Shown: positions 35,679-45,166 of the stretch, one piece after another | Layout: the number at the start of each line of letters is the position of its first letter | How positions within the stretch are numbered: position 1 is the stretch's first letter | Origin: JAXHTH01 sp034211115 | GTDB taxonomy: Bacteria; Planctomycetota; Phycisphaerae; Phycisphaerales; SM1A02 | Direction: 5' to 3' | Length of the DNA: 45,166 bases | Assembly (NCBI GenBank): GCA_034211115.1 | Contig: JAXHTH010000277.1 | Span: 1 to 45,166, forward strand | Position numbers and translations under genes: made by a program | The notes under the pieces: generated by a model | What the model saw: only the letters and a program-made list of their open reading frames with translations | The model's database searches: none | Told to the model about the DNA's origin: nothing

Positions 35679-36614
35679 TCAGACCCGGACAATCTTCACC
35701 TTCTTCAGGTCGATCTCGCCGATCCCCATCTCGTGACCGGCCACGGTGGCGGGGATGTCCTCGGGCTTCATGTCGAAGAGCGTGGTGGCGTACGCGTCGG
35801 CAGCGACCATGTCCGGCGAGGCGATTAGCGTGTCCAGCACCTTCACATCCTCGAGGTTGCCGCCCGTCGGGCCGTGGCGCAGCAGGATGCGGGTGGCGTC
35901 GATCACCGTCAGCTTCGGGGCGACGGCGAGGTTGAGGTCCGCCAGCGACTGGCCGAGCTTCCGGTGGATCTTCCCCCGGTTGTCGCCCATCACACCCATG
36001 ACGTTCTTCAGGCCCAGCGTGAGCCGGCCGATGGCGTGATGCTTGGCCACGGGGACGTTGATGTAGCAGTCGGCCCTGATCGCATCGGCGTAGAGGCGCC
36101 ACTCCTTGACGATCTTGCCCTTCTCGATCTTCACGGGCATCCATTTACGCTCGTCGATGAACGGGCAGGAGGCGCGCTTGTCGCCGATCGATTCGACCGC
36201 TTCCTTGATGCCGCTGTTCTTGTAGGTCAGGCGGGCCTCATTGCAGGTGCGATCGAAGACGAGCACTTCCTTCGCCCCGGCGTCGAGGGCCTGCTGGACG
36301 AGGCCCTTGACCACCTCGGGGTGGGTGTTGGCGGCCAGCTCGGGCGTGCGGTCCCAGCCGATGTTGGGCTTGACCACGACGCGATCGCCTCGGCTGACGA
36401 AGGCCTTCATCCCGCCGAGCGGCTCGAGGACGGTTCCGACGAGCTCGTCGTAGTCCTTGCCCTTGGCGACGGCGAGCATGGAGGGCGAACCGCCCGCGGC
36501 CGGCGCCTGAGCGGAGGCGATGCGGAACACCGGAGCGGTGGCGGCCACACCGGCCGACCAGGCGGCGACCTGCTCCAGGAACCGCCTTCGATTCACGTTC
36601 ATGTCTTCGTTCAT
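35679..36614 (-). CDS. DUF362 protein with Tat signal
   Basis: 311 aa. The N-terminus NVNRRRFLEQVAAWSAGVAA is a twin-arginine signal, so it is exported folded. The body matches the DUF362 family: VVVKPNIGWDRTPELAANTHPEVV, EVLVFDRTCNEARLTYKNSGI, CYINVPVAKHHAIGRLTLG, LKNVMGVMGDNRGKIH, ending with ADAYATTLFDMKPEDI. Catalytic function is unknown. It is probably cotranscribed with the polyferredoxin (22-base gap), so it may accept electrons or be a redox partner. Alternative start at the second Met (36602). The upstream leader has a palindrome TAGAG-ATA-CTCTA (36671-36683), a possible operator. Confidence 0.85.
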   Translation of the reverse strand: MNEDMNVNRRRFLEQVAAWSAGVAATAPVFRIASAQAPAAGGSPSMLAVAKGKDYDELVGTVLEPLGGMKAFVSRGDRVVVKPNIGWDRTPELAANTHPEVVKGLVQQALDAGAKEVLVFDRTCNEARLTYKNSGIKEAVESIGDKRASCPFIDERKWMPVKIEKGKIVKEWRLYADAIRADCYINVPVAKHHAIGRLTLGLKNVMGVMGDNRGKIHRKLGQSLADLNLAVAPKLTVIDATRILLRHGPTGGNLEDVKVLDTLIASPDMVAADAYATTLFDMKPEDIPATVAGHEMGIGEIDLKKVKIVRV

Positions 36615-37236
36615 TGTCGTTTCCTTGACCGCCTGCGGAGAAGGCGGAAGCGGGCCCGGGGCGTGCTCTTTAGAGATACTCTAGTCTGGATCGGAAGTTG
36701 CGGCGGGGTTTTTTTGACCCGACGGCCCGATCGCTGACGCGACTCAATCGCAGGACCGGCGAGAGAGATGCCCTCAGCGATGCGAGCTTCCGGTCGGGGC
36801 GGATTCGGTGCGACCGCGTCTGGCCGGCCGGTATAACCCTCTGCCAGGAAGTCATTTAGGAGCCAGAATGACGAAGGAGGCTCCTCCTGCCCGCCCCGAT
36901 GATTCGTCGAATCCTGATGTGTCTCGTGTCGGAGCACGCGCTTCGGCCGAGATACATGGACCTGAGTCGGGCGGGCCGAAGGAAGGCCGGGCCCCGGGGG
37001 ATCGGTCGTGCCCCGGCGCGGTGAGCGAGAAGGTGGCGTTCGACGGGTCCCGCTCCCCCCGAGGGCGGGTCCGGTTGAATCCTCACCGCCGCCTCGCGCG
37101 GGCGGCGGGGAGCGTATCTCCGTGGTAGGATTGGCGATGCGCGCGCGGGCCGGCCGCGAAGGCCCCCGCGCCCCTCGTGGCGCAGCCCCTCCCATCCGGC
37201 GCATGAACGCCGAAGGATCAGCACGAAAGCACAGAC
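36615..37236. other. Divergent intergenic region between DUF362 and MFS genes
   Basis: 622 bases, no convincing gene. Contents: palindrome TAGAG-ATA-CTCTA (36671-36683), a run of seven T after GGGG (36702-36713), and a hairpin AGGAGCC/GGCTCCT with a 14-base loop (36858-36885). A short open frame from ATG 36868 (86 codons) has AGGAG ahead but Arg/Ser/Gly-rich content and no family match, so I do not call it. Promoters for both flanking genes must lie here. Confidence 0.4.
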
Positions 37237-39807
37237 ATGGCCGACGAACAGCAAGGTCAGGGCGGAACTCCCGCCGGCGAGAAGAAGGAAAACGCCGTCG
37301 TCAAGTACTTCAAGGACTTCGGCGTCCTCAGGGAAACGCGAAAGGAATACTGGGGGCTGCAGATCGTGAACATGCTCGACTGCCTGGCCTACTTCGCCAT
37401 GGCCAACATCGTCGTGGTCACGCTCTCGCGGGATTTTGGATTCACGGATTCCCAGGCCGGGTACATCTTCACGATCTTTTCCGGCCTCACCACGATCTTC
37501 CTGTTCATCTCCGGTGTCATCACCGACTGGCTCGGCGTCAAACGCGCGCTGTATCTGGCCATCCTCGGCCTCCTGACGATGCGGATCGTGACCGTCTTCT
37601 CATACTACGTCGAGGAGCCGGAGCGTCTGGAGGTGACGACGCCCCTGAGCGTTCTGGACGATGGGGGAGGCGTGCCCATCGCCAGTGGGGAACCGGATCT
37701 CCGCATCACCGCGCGCGACGGGAGGAGTTTCGCCGTCAGCCTCGACGGCGCGGAAACCATCGGCGACGCCCTCGCCGCGATCAATAACGCGCCGGGCAAC
37801 GACGGGGCCGTCGAGGCCGGGATTGCGCCCGGATGGGTGACGCTCCAGATTACGGACAGCACGGATGGCACCGGCGAACTCGCCGTCGAACCGACGGAAG
37901 CGAACCCGAGCGCGGCGACGAAGCTCGGACTCCAGACCGACGGAAAGGACAGCACTCGCTCCATCGGGAAGCGGATCATCAGCAACGTGAACGGCCTGCG
38001 GGTCACGGAACTGGACGGGGGAAAAGGCTTCCCCGGCGACGCGTCGCTGACCATTACCGACCGGGCCGGCCGGTCCGTCACCGTGGAAGGGCTTGACCAG
38101 GCCGAGTACGTCAGCGACGTGCTCGTGATGATCAACGAGGCGGCGGAGGCGGCCGGCGTCAGAGTGCTGGCCACGGTCAACAACCTCGGCAACGGCGTCA
38201 AGATCGCCGACAATACCACCATCGGGCCGTTGCCCGTCGACCGGATCCAGGAGAACGCCGGGCTGGGCGGCGCCACCTCGCTCACCATCACCGATCGGAC
38301 CGGTGCGTCCGTGACGATCGAGGGCCTTGACGAGGCGGAGACGGTGCAGGACCTCGTCGACCGCCTCAACGCCTCCCTGAAGGAAGCGGGAGTCGGCGTC
38401 GAGGTAACGTTCAAGACGGCCGGCGACGGCCTCATGCTCGAGGACACCACGGAAAGCGAACAGCGGAACTTCGTCGTGTCCGGTCCCGCCGCCGCGCCGC
38501 TCGAGATCGAGGGGGACGTGGCGGGCGAGATCATCCGCGGCGGGAATATCCTGCCCGACTGGGAACGGAGCGAACTGGTTGTCGAGGGAGAGGCTGCGGA
38601 ACTCCTTGGGATCGCCGGCAGCGTGGAGAGGGATGAGATCCAGAGCGGCAATATCGACGCCAATACGTATCGCAACCTGCTCGTCATCATCGCCCTGGCT
38701 CTCATGGCCCCGTTCATGGCCATGATCCAGACGGCGTTCCAGGCAGGCAACCGGCGTTTCACCACCACCCGGTCCCGCGGGGCGGGGTTCAACCTCTGGT
38801 ACCTGTTCATGAACGTCGGCGCCGCCGGAGGCGGATTCCTCATCGACATCATCTATCTCCAGATGGATCTGCCGCACGTGCACGTGTTCACGTTCGGGAT
38901 CTTCACCGGCGTGGCGTGCCTGCTCGCCGCCGCCCTCACCGTCCGGCGGACCGAACAGCTTCGCAGTCCGGAGGAAGCGGCGGAAGTCGGGGAGAAGGAC
39001 GAGGACGCCGTTGACGCGGAGACCGGCGAGGCCGTCGACGGTGTCCGGGAGGTTTCCCCCACGCTCGGGGAGGCGGAGGCGCCGGAGCAGCAGAAGCGCG
39101 GCCCGCTGGGCATTGTCAAGGCCGTGCTGACCGAACCGGTCTTCTGGCGGTTCCTCGTCCTCGTCACCCTCCTCCTCGGCGTTCGCGCGGTCTTCCTCTA
39201 CATCGCCCTGTTGCATCCGAAGTTCTGGTACCGCGTGATCGGCCCGGAGGCAAAGGTCGGTCTGCTGCAGGCATTCAACCCGGTGCTCGTGATCATCGGA
39301 CTGATCCTGTTCATACCGCTCCTGCACCGGTTCAACGTGTACAAGATGCTCGTCTTCGGAGCGATGATCACGTCGATCTCGATGTTCATCATCGCCATAC
39401 CACCGATGGGCAATGTCGACGTGGCAACCTGGACCTACGGGACGACGATCGCGTTCCTGCTGATCCTCACGGTCGGGGAGCTGATCTGGTCGCCGCGGCT
39501 GCAGGAATACACCGCGGCCATCGCGCCCCTGGGCCAGGAAGGCACGTATCTGGGACTTTCCATGGTGCCGTACTTCCTCGCCAAGCTCGTGGTGAGCGGG
39601 CTGTCCGGGAAGATGCTGGAGCGCTGGTGCCCGCGCCCGCCGGAGGACCAGCCGCTTCAGTTGCAGGACAAGATCGCGGCCGGGGAGGTCCCGTTCGTCG
39701 AGTCGCCCTACATGATGTTCACGATACTCGGCGCGGTGGCGCTGATCGGAACCGTCGTCGCTATCCTCGGCAAGCCATGGTTCACGAAGGGCGCTCACTT
39801 CAAGTAA
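37237..39807 (+). CDS. MFS transporter (POT-like) with hook-IN-like periplasmic insertion, copy 1
   Basis: 856 aa. N-terminal MFS half: TM1 (about 41-63), TM2 (about 75-99, GYIFTIFSGLTTIFLFISG), TM3 (about 103-124). Then comes a ~350-residue insertion (about 126-478), then TM4 (480-500) and the rest of the fold. The motifs RSRGAGFNLWYLFMNVGA, LHPKFWYRVIGPEA, GELIWSPRLQEYTAAIAPLGQ and C-terminal PWFTKGAHFK are shared with the next gene. The motif pattern recalls POT/PTR peptide transporters, so a solute symporter is likely; substrate unknown. In MFS topology the TM3-TM4 loop is periplasmic. The insertion contains repeats of the flagellar hook-IN kind (see separate entry). A second acidic loop (SPEEAAEVGEKDEDAVDAE) joins the two halves. 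The start at 37237 has only a weak ribosome site. Confidence 0.85.
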   Translation: MADEQQGQGGTPAGEKKENAVVKYFKDFGVLRETRKEYWGLQIVNMLDCLAYFAMANIVVVTLSRDFGFTDSQAGYIFTIFSGLTTIFLFISGVITDWLGVKRALYLAILGLLTMRIVTVFSYYVEEPERLEVTTPLSVLDDGGGVPIASGEPDLRITARDGRSFAVSLDGAETIGDALAAINNAPGNDGAVEAGIAPGWVTLQITDSTDGTGELAVEPTEANPSAATKLGLQTDGKDSTRSIGKRIISNVNGLRVTELDGGKGFPGDASLTITDRAGRSVTVEGLDQAEYVSDVLVMINEAAEAAGVRVLATVNNLGNGVKIADNTTIGPLPVDRIQENAGLGGATSLTITDRTGASVTIEGLDEAETVQDLVDRLNASLKEAGVGVEVTFKTAGDGLMLEDTTESEQRNFVVSGPAAAPLEIEGDVAGEIIRGGNILPDWERSELVVEGEAAELLGIAGSVERDEIQSGNIDANTYRNLLVIIALALMAPFMAMIQTAFQAGNRRFTTTRSRGAGFNLWYLFMNVGAAGGGFLIDIIYLQMDLPHVHVFTFGIFTGVACLLAAALTVRRTEQLRSPEEAAEVGEKDEDAVDAETGEAVDGVREVSPTLGEAEAPEQQKRGPLGIVKAVLTEPVFWRFLVLVTLLLGVRAVFLYIALLHPKFWYRVIGPEAKVGLLQAFNPVLVIIGLILFIPLLHRFNVYKMLVFGAMITSISMFIIAIPPMGNVDVATWTYGTTIAFLLILTVGELIWSPRLQEYTAAIAPLGQEGTYLGLSMVPYFLAKLVVSGLSGKMLERWCPRPPEDQPLQLQDKIAAGEVPFVESPYMMFTILGAVALIGTVVAILGKPWFTKGAHFK
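37624..38646 (+). other. Hook-IN-like repeat insertion in MFS copy 1
   Basis: Three repeat units within residues about 130-470. Each runs LxxLDxGxG ... (D)LxITxRxGxSxxVxLDxAExxxDxLxxIN(x) ... Vxx ... GxGxxxxDxT. Unit 1 (about 137-235) has LRITARDGRSFAVSLDGAET, DALAAINNA and a terminal SAATKLGL. Unit 2 (252-330) has LTITDRAGRSVTVEGLDQAE and VLVMINEAAEAAGVRV. Unit 3 (345-465) has LTITDRTGASVTIEGLDEAE and LVDRLNASLKEAGVGV. The central Ile-Asn, the TxxAADLG-like ending and the GxG-turn match flagellar hook IN motifs in FliD/HAP2-type proteins as I know them. Confidence 0.7.
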
Positions 39808-39919
39808 CCGCAGCGTCGGCGCGCGGCGACCGGATCCGCTGACGGACAGGCCGACCTTCGATCAACCCCCCACAGCCCGACCGACGGGAGCCGAATGAGC
39901 AGAGCACAGGGAACTGGCC

Positions 39920-42745
39920 ATGACGGATGAATCACAGGACCGACCGGGGGACATCCCCCCCGAGGATCCGGCCAACGTGCCGGAGGACGTGGTGGAGTTC
40001 CCGGAGGAGGAACCGCCCGGGCCGCCGGAGAAGAAGGACGGCAACTTCATCATCGAGTACTTCCGGAACTTCAGCGTCCTGAAGGAGACCCGCGGCGAGT
40101 ACTGGGGGATGCAGGTGATCAACTTCATCGATCACACCATCCTCTTCGCCGTCTACACCATCGCCGTGCTCTACTTCTCGACCGGGACGGACAAGTACGG
40201 GTTCGGGATGAGCGACGCCGCCGCGGGCTACGTCTACACCATCTTCGGCAGCCTGACCACGATCTGTCTCTTCTTCTCCGGCCTCGTCTCCGACTGGCTG
40301 GGGATTCGCCGGTCGATGTACGTCAACCAGGGCGTGCTCCTGTTCATTCGCGCCGCGCTGGTGTGGGTGACGTTCAACCAGATCCTCTTCGCCGGCGACG
40401 TGCAGATGCGCATCGCCGACGGGCAGCAGTTCTGCATCATCGATCGCAGCGGCGCCGACGGCACGCCGGCGGTGACCGGCGGCGGGGGGCGCGGGGATCG
40501 CATCGCCGAGCAGTTGGGACTCGCCGATCTTCAGCCGATCTCCGCGCCGACGGGCGAGGGGGCCGAGCGCATGGACGGCGCCTGGTACGCCGGCGAAGTC
40601 CAGATGAAACCGGTGCTCGATCCCGTCCGGAATCTGCGCGGCGTCATCGGCCGCATCAACGAGGCGGAGGAGAACGAACTCACGCCCGGAAAGGAAAAGG
40701 TCAAGGCCGCGCTCGCCAAGGACGGGCAGAGCCTGCGGCTGGAGGATCGCACGGAGGGACCGGGCACGCTCACCGTGGCCGGCGCGCCGGGTTCGACCGC
40801 CGCGGTCGATCTCGGGATCGCGGGCACGGCGGACGAGGAGGGTCGCCTCGTGGGCGAGCCCTTCTTCCCACAGGGCTCATCGACCAGGCTCGACAACCTG
40901 CACGACGGGGCGGGCGTGCAGCGCAGCGATTTCGAGACGGACCTGATCATCACCGCCGCCGACGGCACGGTCATCGAGGTCAACCTCGGGAAGATGCGGG
41001 TGGACATCGGCCGGGGCACCAGTCTCGCCAAGCTTGATGAGGGCCGCGGCATCCACATCACCGATCCCGAGCCCGTCGAACGCATCCGCGGCCTTCTCAC
41101 CCGCATCAACCGCGCCGAGGGCAACGCAGGCAAGGTGACGGCGAAGGTCGAGACGATCGGCGAAGAAGAACACCGGCTCGTCCTCACCGACCACGCCGGG
41201 GGCGAGGGACGGCTCGCCGTCGCCAACGCGCCGAACTCCTCGGCCGCCACCGACCTCGGCCTGACCGGCCAGGCGACCGGAGGCGAGCTGACAGGCAGCA
41301 TCGTTCTGCCCGGAGGGACGAGGACCAAACTCGGGAACATCGGCGAGCAGGGCGTCCGCGGCGCCGAAGACGGCCCGGACCTGATCATTACGGCCAGCGA
41401 CGGCACGAATCTCAGCATCGAGCTGGGCGAACTGCCGCGCGATGTTCTCCGCGTCACCACCGCCACGGGCGAGGCGTACGACATCGATCTGACCGGCGTC
41501 AACTCGGTGAGCGGGGTCATGGCCCGCTTCGACGATGGAAGCGGCGGATGGGGCTGGCTGCTCATGTCCGTCATCTTCGTCCTGCAGGCCCCGTTCCTCG
41601 CCATCGGGCAGACCGCGTTCCAGGCCGCGAACAAGCGATTCACCACCGCCCGCTCGCGCAGCGCCGGGTTCAACCTCTGGTATTTGTTCATGAACGTCGG
41701 CGCGTTCTTCTCCGGCCTGCTGATCGATCTCATCTTCATCGGCCTGGACCTGCCCCGCGTCCACGTGTTCACGGTCGGGATCGGGACGGCGATCGTCTGC
41801 CTGTTCTGCATCACCTTCTTCGTGCGGCGCGAGGAGCAGCTCCGCAGCCCCGATGAGGAGGCGCGGGCCGCCGAGGCCGAAGCGGATGCGGAGGAGATCG
41901 AGGAACCGGACGCGAAGCTCGAAGAGCCGGGGTCGAAGAAGAAGCGGCAGACCGGCAAGCGGATGAACCCCTGGCAGAACTTCCTCGCCGTCGCCCGCGA
42001 GCCGGTCTTCTGGCGCTTCACCTGTCTCATCACGCTGCTGATTCCCGTCCGGTCGGTGTTTCTCTACATGCACCTGATGATGCCGAAGTTCTGGACGCGG
42101 GTCATCGGCCCGGACGCGTTCATCGGGCTGCTGACCTCGATCAACCCGTTCCTGGTGATCCTCGGGCTGATCCTGCTGATTCCGATCCTGAACCGGTTCA
42201 GCGTGTACAAGATGCTGACGTACGGGGCGGTGGTCTCGGGCCTGTCGCTGTTCATTCTCGCCCTGCCGCCCATGGGGAAGCTGGAGTGGCTGTCATGGTG
42301 GCCGTGGCTGCAGTCGAATCTCGCCGGGGTGGCGGGCTTCACCTACATCATGTCCATCGTCAGCCTCGTGATCCTCACGATCGGCGAGGTCATCTGGTCG
42401 CCGCGCCTGACGGAATACACCGCGGCGATCGCGCCCGAGGGACAGGAAGGGACCTACCTCGGGTTCTCGATGATCCCCTACTTCCTGGCCAAGACGTTCG
42501 TGGCGGCGATGTCCGGGCTCATGCTCGAATACTGGTGCACCAAGCCGCCGGAGGACAACCAACTGGCGGTCCGCGAGACGCTGGAGACGAGCCTCGCCGC
42601 GGGCGAGATCGACTACTGGACCTCGCCCTGGGCGATGTGGTTCGTGCTCGCGGTGCCCGCGGTGGGCGGCCCGATCATCGCGTTGCTGATGCGGGGATGG
42701 TTCACCAAGGGTGCGCACTTCAAGCACGGTGAGCACACCGAGTAG
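39920..42745 (+). CDS. MFS transporter (POT-like) with hook-IN-like periplasmic insertion, copy 2
   Basis: 941 aa paralogue of the preceding gene, 112 bases downstream, same strand. TM1 (about 63-86), TM2 (about 101-126), TM3 (about 132-155), then a 385-residue insertion (about 158-543), TM4 (545-563) and the C-terminal half, with RSRSAGFNLWYLFMNVGA, MMPKFWTRVIGPDA, GEVIWSPRLTEYTAAIAPEGQ and GWFTKGAHFK. The N-terminus is an acidic-Pro leader (PEDVVEFPEEEPPGPPEK). The membrane core is clearly closely similar to copy 1 while the insertions differ in length and repeat order. The start ATG 39920 has AGGGAA about 8 bases upstream. Substrate unknown; a pair of related symporters with different periplasmic receptors or scaffolds is a reasonable inference. 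Confidence 0.85.
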   Translation: MTDESQDRPGDIPPEDPANVPEDVVEFPEEEPPGPPEKKDGNFIIEYFRNFSVLKETRGEYWGMQVINFIDHTILFAVYTIAVLYFSTGTDKYGFGMSDAAAGYVYTIFGSLTTICLFFSGLVSDWLGIRRSMYVNQGVLLFIRAALVWVTFNQILFAGDVQMRIADGQQFCIIDRSGADGTPAVTGGGGRGDRIAEQLGLADLQPISAPTGEGAERMDGAWYAGEVQMKPVLDPVRNLRGVIGRINEAEENELTPGKEKVKAALAKDGQSLRLEDRTEGPGTLTVAGAPGSTAAVDLGIAGTADEEGRLVGEPFFPQGSSTRLDNLHDGAGVQRSDFETDLIITAADGTVIEVNLGKMRVDIGRGTSLAKLDEGRGIHITDPEPVERIRGLLTRINRAEGNAGKVTAKVETIGEEEHRLVLTDHAGGEGRLAVANAPNSSAATDLGLTGQATGGELTGSIVLPGGTRTKLGNIGEQGVRGAEDGPDLIITASDGTNLSIELGELPRDVLRVTTATGEAYDIDLTGVNSVSGVMARFDDGSGGWGWLLMSVIFVLQAPFLAIGQTAFQAANKRFTTARSRSAGFNLWYLFMNVGAFFSGLLIDLIFIGLDLPRVHVFTVGIGTAIVCLFCITFFVRREEQLRSPDEEARAAEAEADAEEIEEPDAKLEEPGSKKKRQTGKRMNPWQNFLAVAREPVFWRFTCLITLLIPVRSVFLYMHLMMPKFWTRVIGPDAFIGLLTSINPFLVILGLILLIPILNRFSVYKMLTYGAVVSGLSLFILALPPMGKLEWLSWWPWLQSNLAGVAGFTYIMSIVSLVILTIGEVIWSPRLTEYTAAIAPEGQEGTYLGFSMIPYFLAKTFVAAMSGLMLEYWCTKPPEDNQLAVRETLETSLAAGEIDYWTSPWAMWFVLAVPAVGGPIIALLMRGWFTKGAHFKHGEHTE
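40391..41548 (+). other. Hook-IN-like repeat insertion in MFS copy 2
   Basis: At least two repeats inside residues about 158-543. The first IN is at 246-247 (VIGRINEAEEN), with LRLEDRTEGPGTLTVAGAPG and STAAVDLGIAGTA after it. The second IN is at 396-397 (LLTRINRAEGN), with LVLTDHAGGEGRLAVANAPN and SSAATDLGLTGQATGGELTG after it. TKLGNIGEQGVRG ... DLIITASDGTNLSIELGE (469-504) starts a third, partly degenerate unit. The GGxGxLxVxxxxxxTAAxDLGIxG pattern is the strongest single likeness to FliD hook-IN repeats. Confidence 0.7.
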
Positions 42746-42780
42746 GGCTCGACCAGCGCGGCGTCGTTGTTTGATCACGA

Positions 42781-42813
42781 AAGCCGCCCGCCGGATTCCG
42801 GCGGGCGGCTTTT
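42781..42813. terminator. Bidirectional rho-independent terminator
   Basis: Perfect 14-bp stem AAGCCGCCCGCCGG/CCGGCGGGCGGCTT with a 3-base loop. On the plus strand it runs into TTTT, on the minus strand into a short T stretch (CGGCTTTCG). It ends the MFS pair and faces the stop of the convergent S9 peptidase gene (42843). Confidence 0.9.
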
Positions 42814-42842
42814 CATTCGTTCTGCGATCCTGTCTCGTCCGC

Positions 42843-44909
<2,067 letters not shown>

Positions 44910-45046
44910 CGGCACACTCCCTGGCTGGAGACGTCGCCGGCGCGCGGTGGCCCCTCGCCGCCGGCTGAATGATGATGGGGCGTATCCTAACGGGTGATCG
45001 GCCGCCGTGTGGGGCGTCGAGTCCGCCGCGGCGGGCAGGCGGGGCG

Positions 45047-45166
45047 TCAGTATCGTCGCGAGATGACCGAATCGGCCAGCGTGTTGAACAGATCCAGCGC
45101 CTCGCCGGGCGGGAGGGTGGCCAGCAGAGCCTTGGCCTCCCCGACCGTGCGTTGGGCGGCGGCGCG
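45047..45166 (-). CDS. C-terminal end of a probable polyprenyl synthetase (runs off right edge)
   Basis: Only the last 39 codons plus stop are visible: AAAQRTVGEAKALLATLPPG, then EALDLFNTLADSVISRRY. Two amphipathic helices with the 'A ... A ... L..LP.G.A...L..LADxVxxR' pattern resemble the C-terminus of trans-isoprenyl diphosphate synthases. The active-site Asp-rich motifs lie outside the window, so this is tentative. Confidence 0.5.
   Translation of the reverse strand, partial: RAAAQRTVGEAKALLATLPPGEALDLFNTLADSVISRRY

Noticed and set aside
36868..37128. 86-codon frame with AGGAG ahead of it
   Set aside because: Composition looks non-coding and it lies over a hairpin; kept only as a remark in the gap entry.
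37600..39798. 732-codon minus-strand open frame opposite MFS copy 1
   Set aside because: Antisense shadow; the plus-strand reading has clear membrane helices and motifs.
37624..41548. A separate fliD-type flagellar gene accidentally merged with MFS halves
   Set aside because: The frame is continuous through both junctions in two independent paralogues, and no FliD N/C-terminal coiled-coil domains are present.

Overview
GC-rich DNA (I estimate mid-60s % GC, not counted) that reads as a chromosomal segment of a Planctomycetota bacterium, plausibly from the Phycisphaerae side. The pointers are: a small conserved protein of a type I know from planctomycete genomes (3810-4169), a pseudopilin-like 'DPLSGEPFGYR' C-terminus, an M56/BlaI pair with a long tail, DUF362 plus polyferredoxin, and very large membrane or periplasmic proteins with beta-propellers. 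No 16S rRNA is present, so the taxonomy is inference. No CRISPR, phage, integrase or IS element was seen.

Layout. 1-2269: 5' part of dnaA (off the left edge), an RNase Z-like metallo-hydrolase, and tRNA-Glu(CTC) with a good promoter. 2548-9903: a tyrosine/homogentisate catabolic neighbourhood of hpd (+), hmgA (+) and fahA (-), interleaved with a small conserved protein, a membrane-anchored gene broken by a frameshift, and an unrecognised 313-aa protein next to fahA. Short inverted repeats sit around fahA. 10381-14159: a secreted Asp-box/sortilin-like propeller protein and a VOC protein.

14169-22428 is a tight minus-strand operon: periplasmic TPR protein, ExbB, ExbD, and a 1258-aa membrane protein. 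The last has a PD40 propeller, then a TonB-type SxxxH membrane helix, a very long Pro-rich segment and a C-terminal beta domain. I read it as a proton-motive-force-coupled TonB/Tol-like machine. A rho-independent terminator separates it from a BlaI/M56 (BlaR1-like) pair, which has two operator dyads laid over a good sigma70-type promoter. A roughly 780-bp stretch without a supported gene follows.

26755-31164: a GH78 alpha-L-rhamnosidase and an L-rhamnose isomerase. 31155-36614 (-): a DUF362 Tat protein, a NapH-like polyferredoxin with an internal twin-arginine motif, and larB-larE-larC (nickel-pincer cofactor biosynthesis) with no larA in view. 37237-42745 (+): two tandem MFS transporters. 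Each carries a 350-390-residue insertion, predicted periplasmic, between TM3 and TM4. The insertions are built of repeats that look like the flagellar hook 'IN' motif of FliD/HAP2-type proteins. This is the most unusual thing in the window. A strong bidirectional terminator separates them from a secreted S9 peptidase (-). The right edge holds the last 39 codons of what is probably a polyprenyl synthetase.

How it fits together: a heterotroph's accessory block for aromatic amino-acid breakdown, deoxy-sugar use, peptide/protein turnover and envelope energy transduction. Functional links beyond operon structure are inference.
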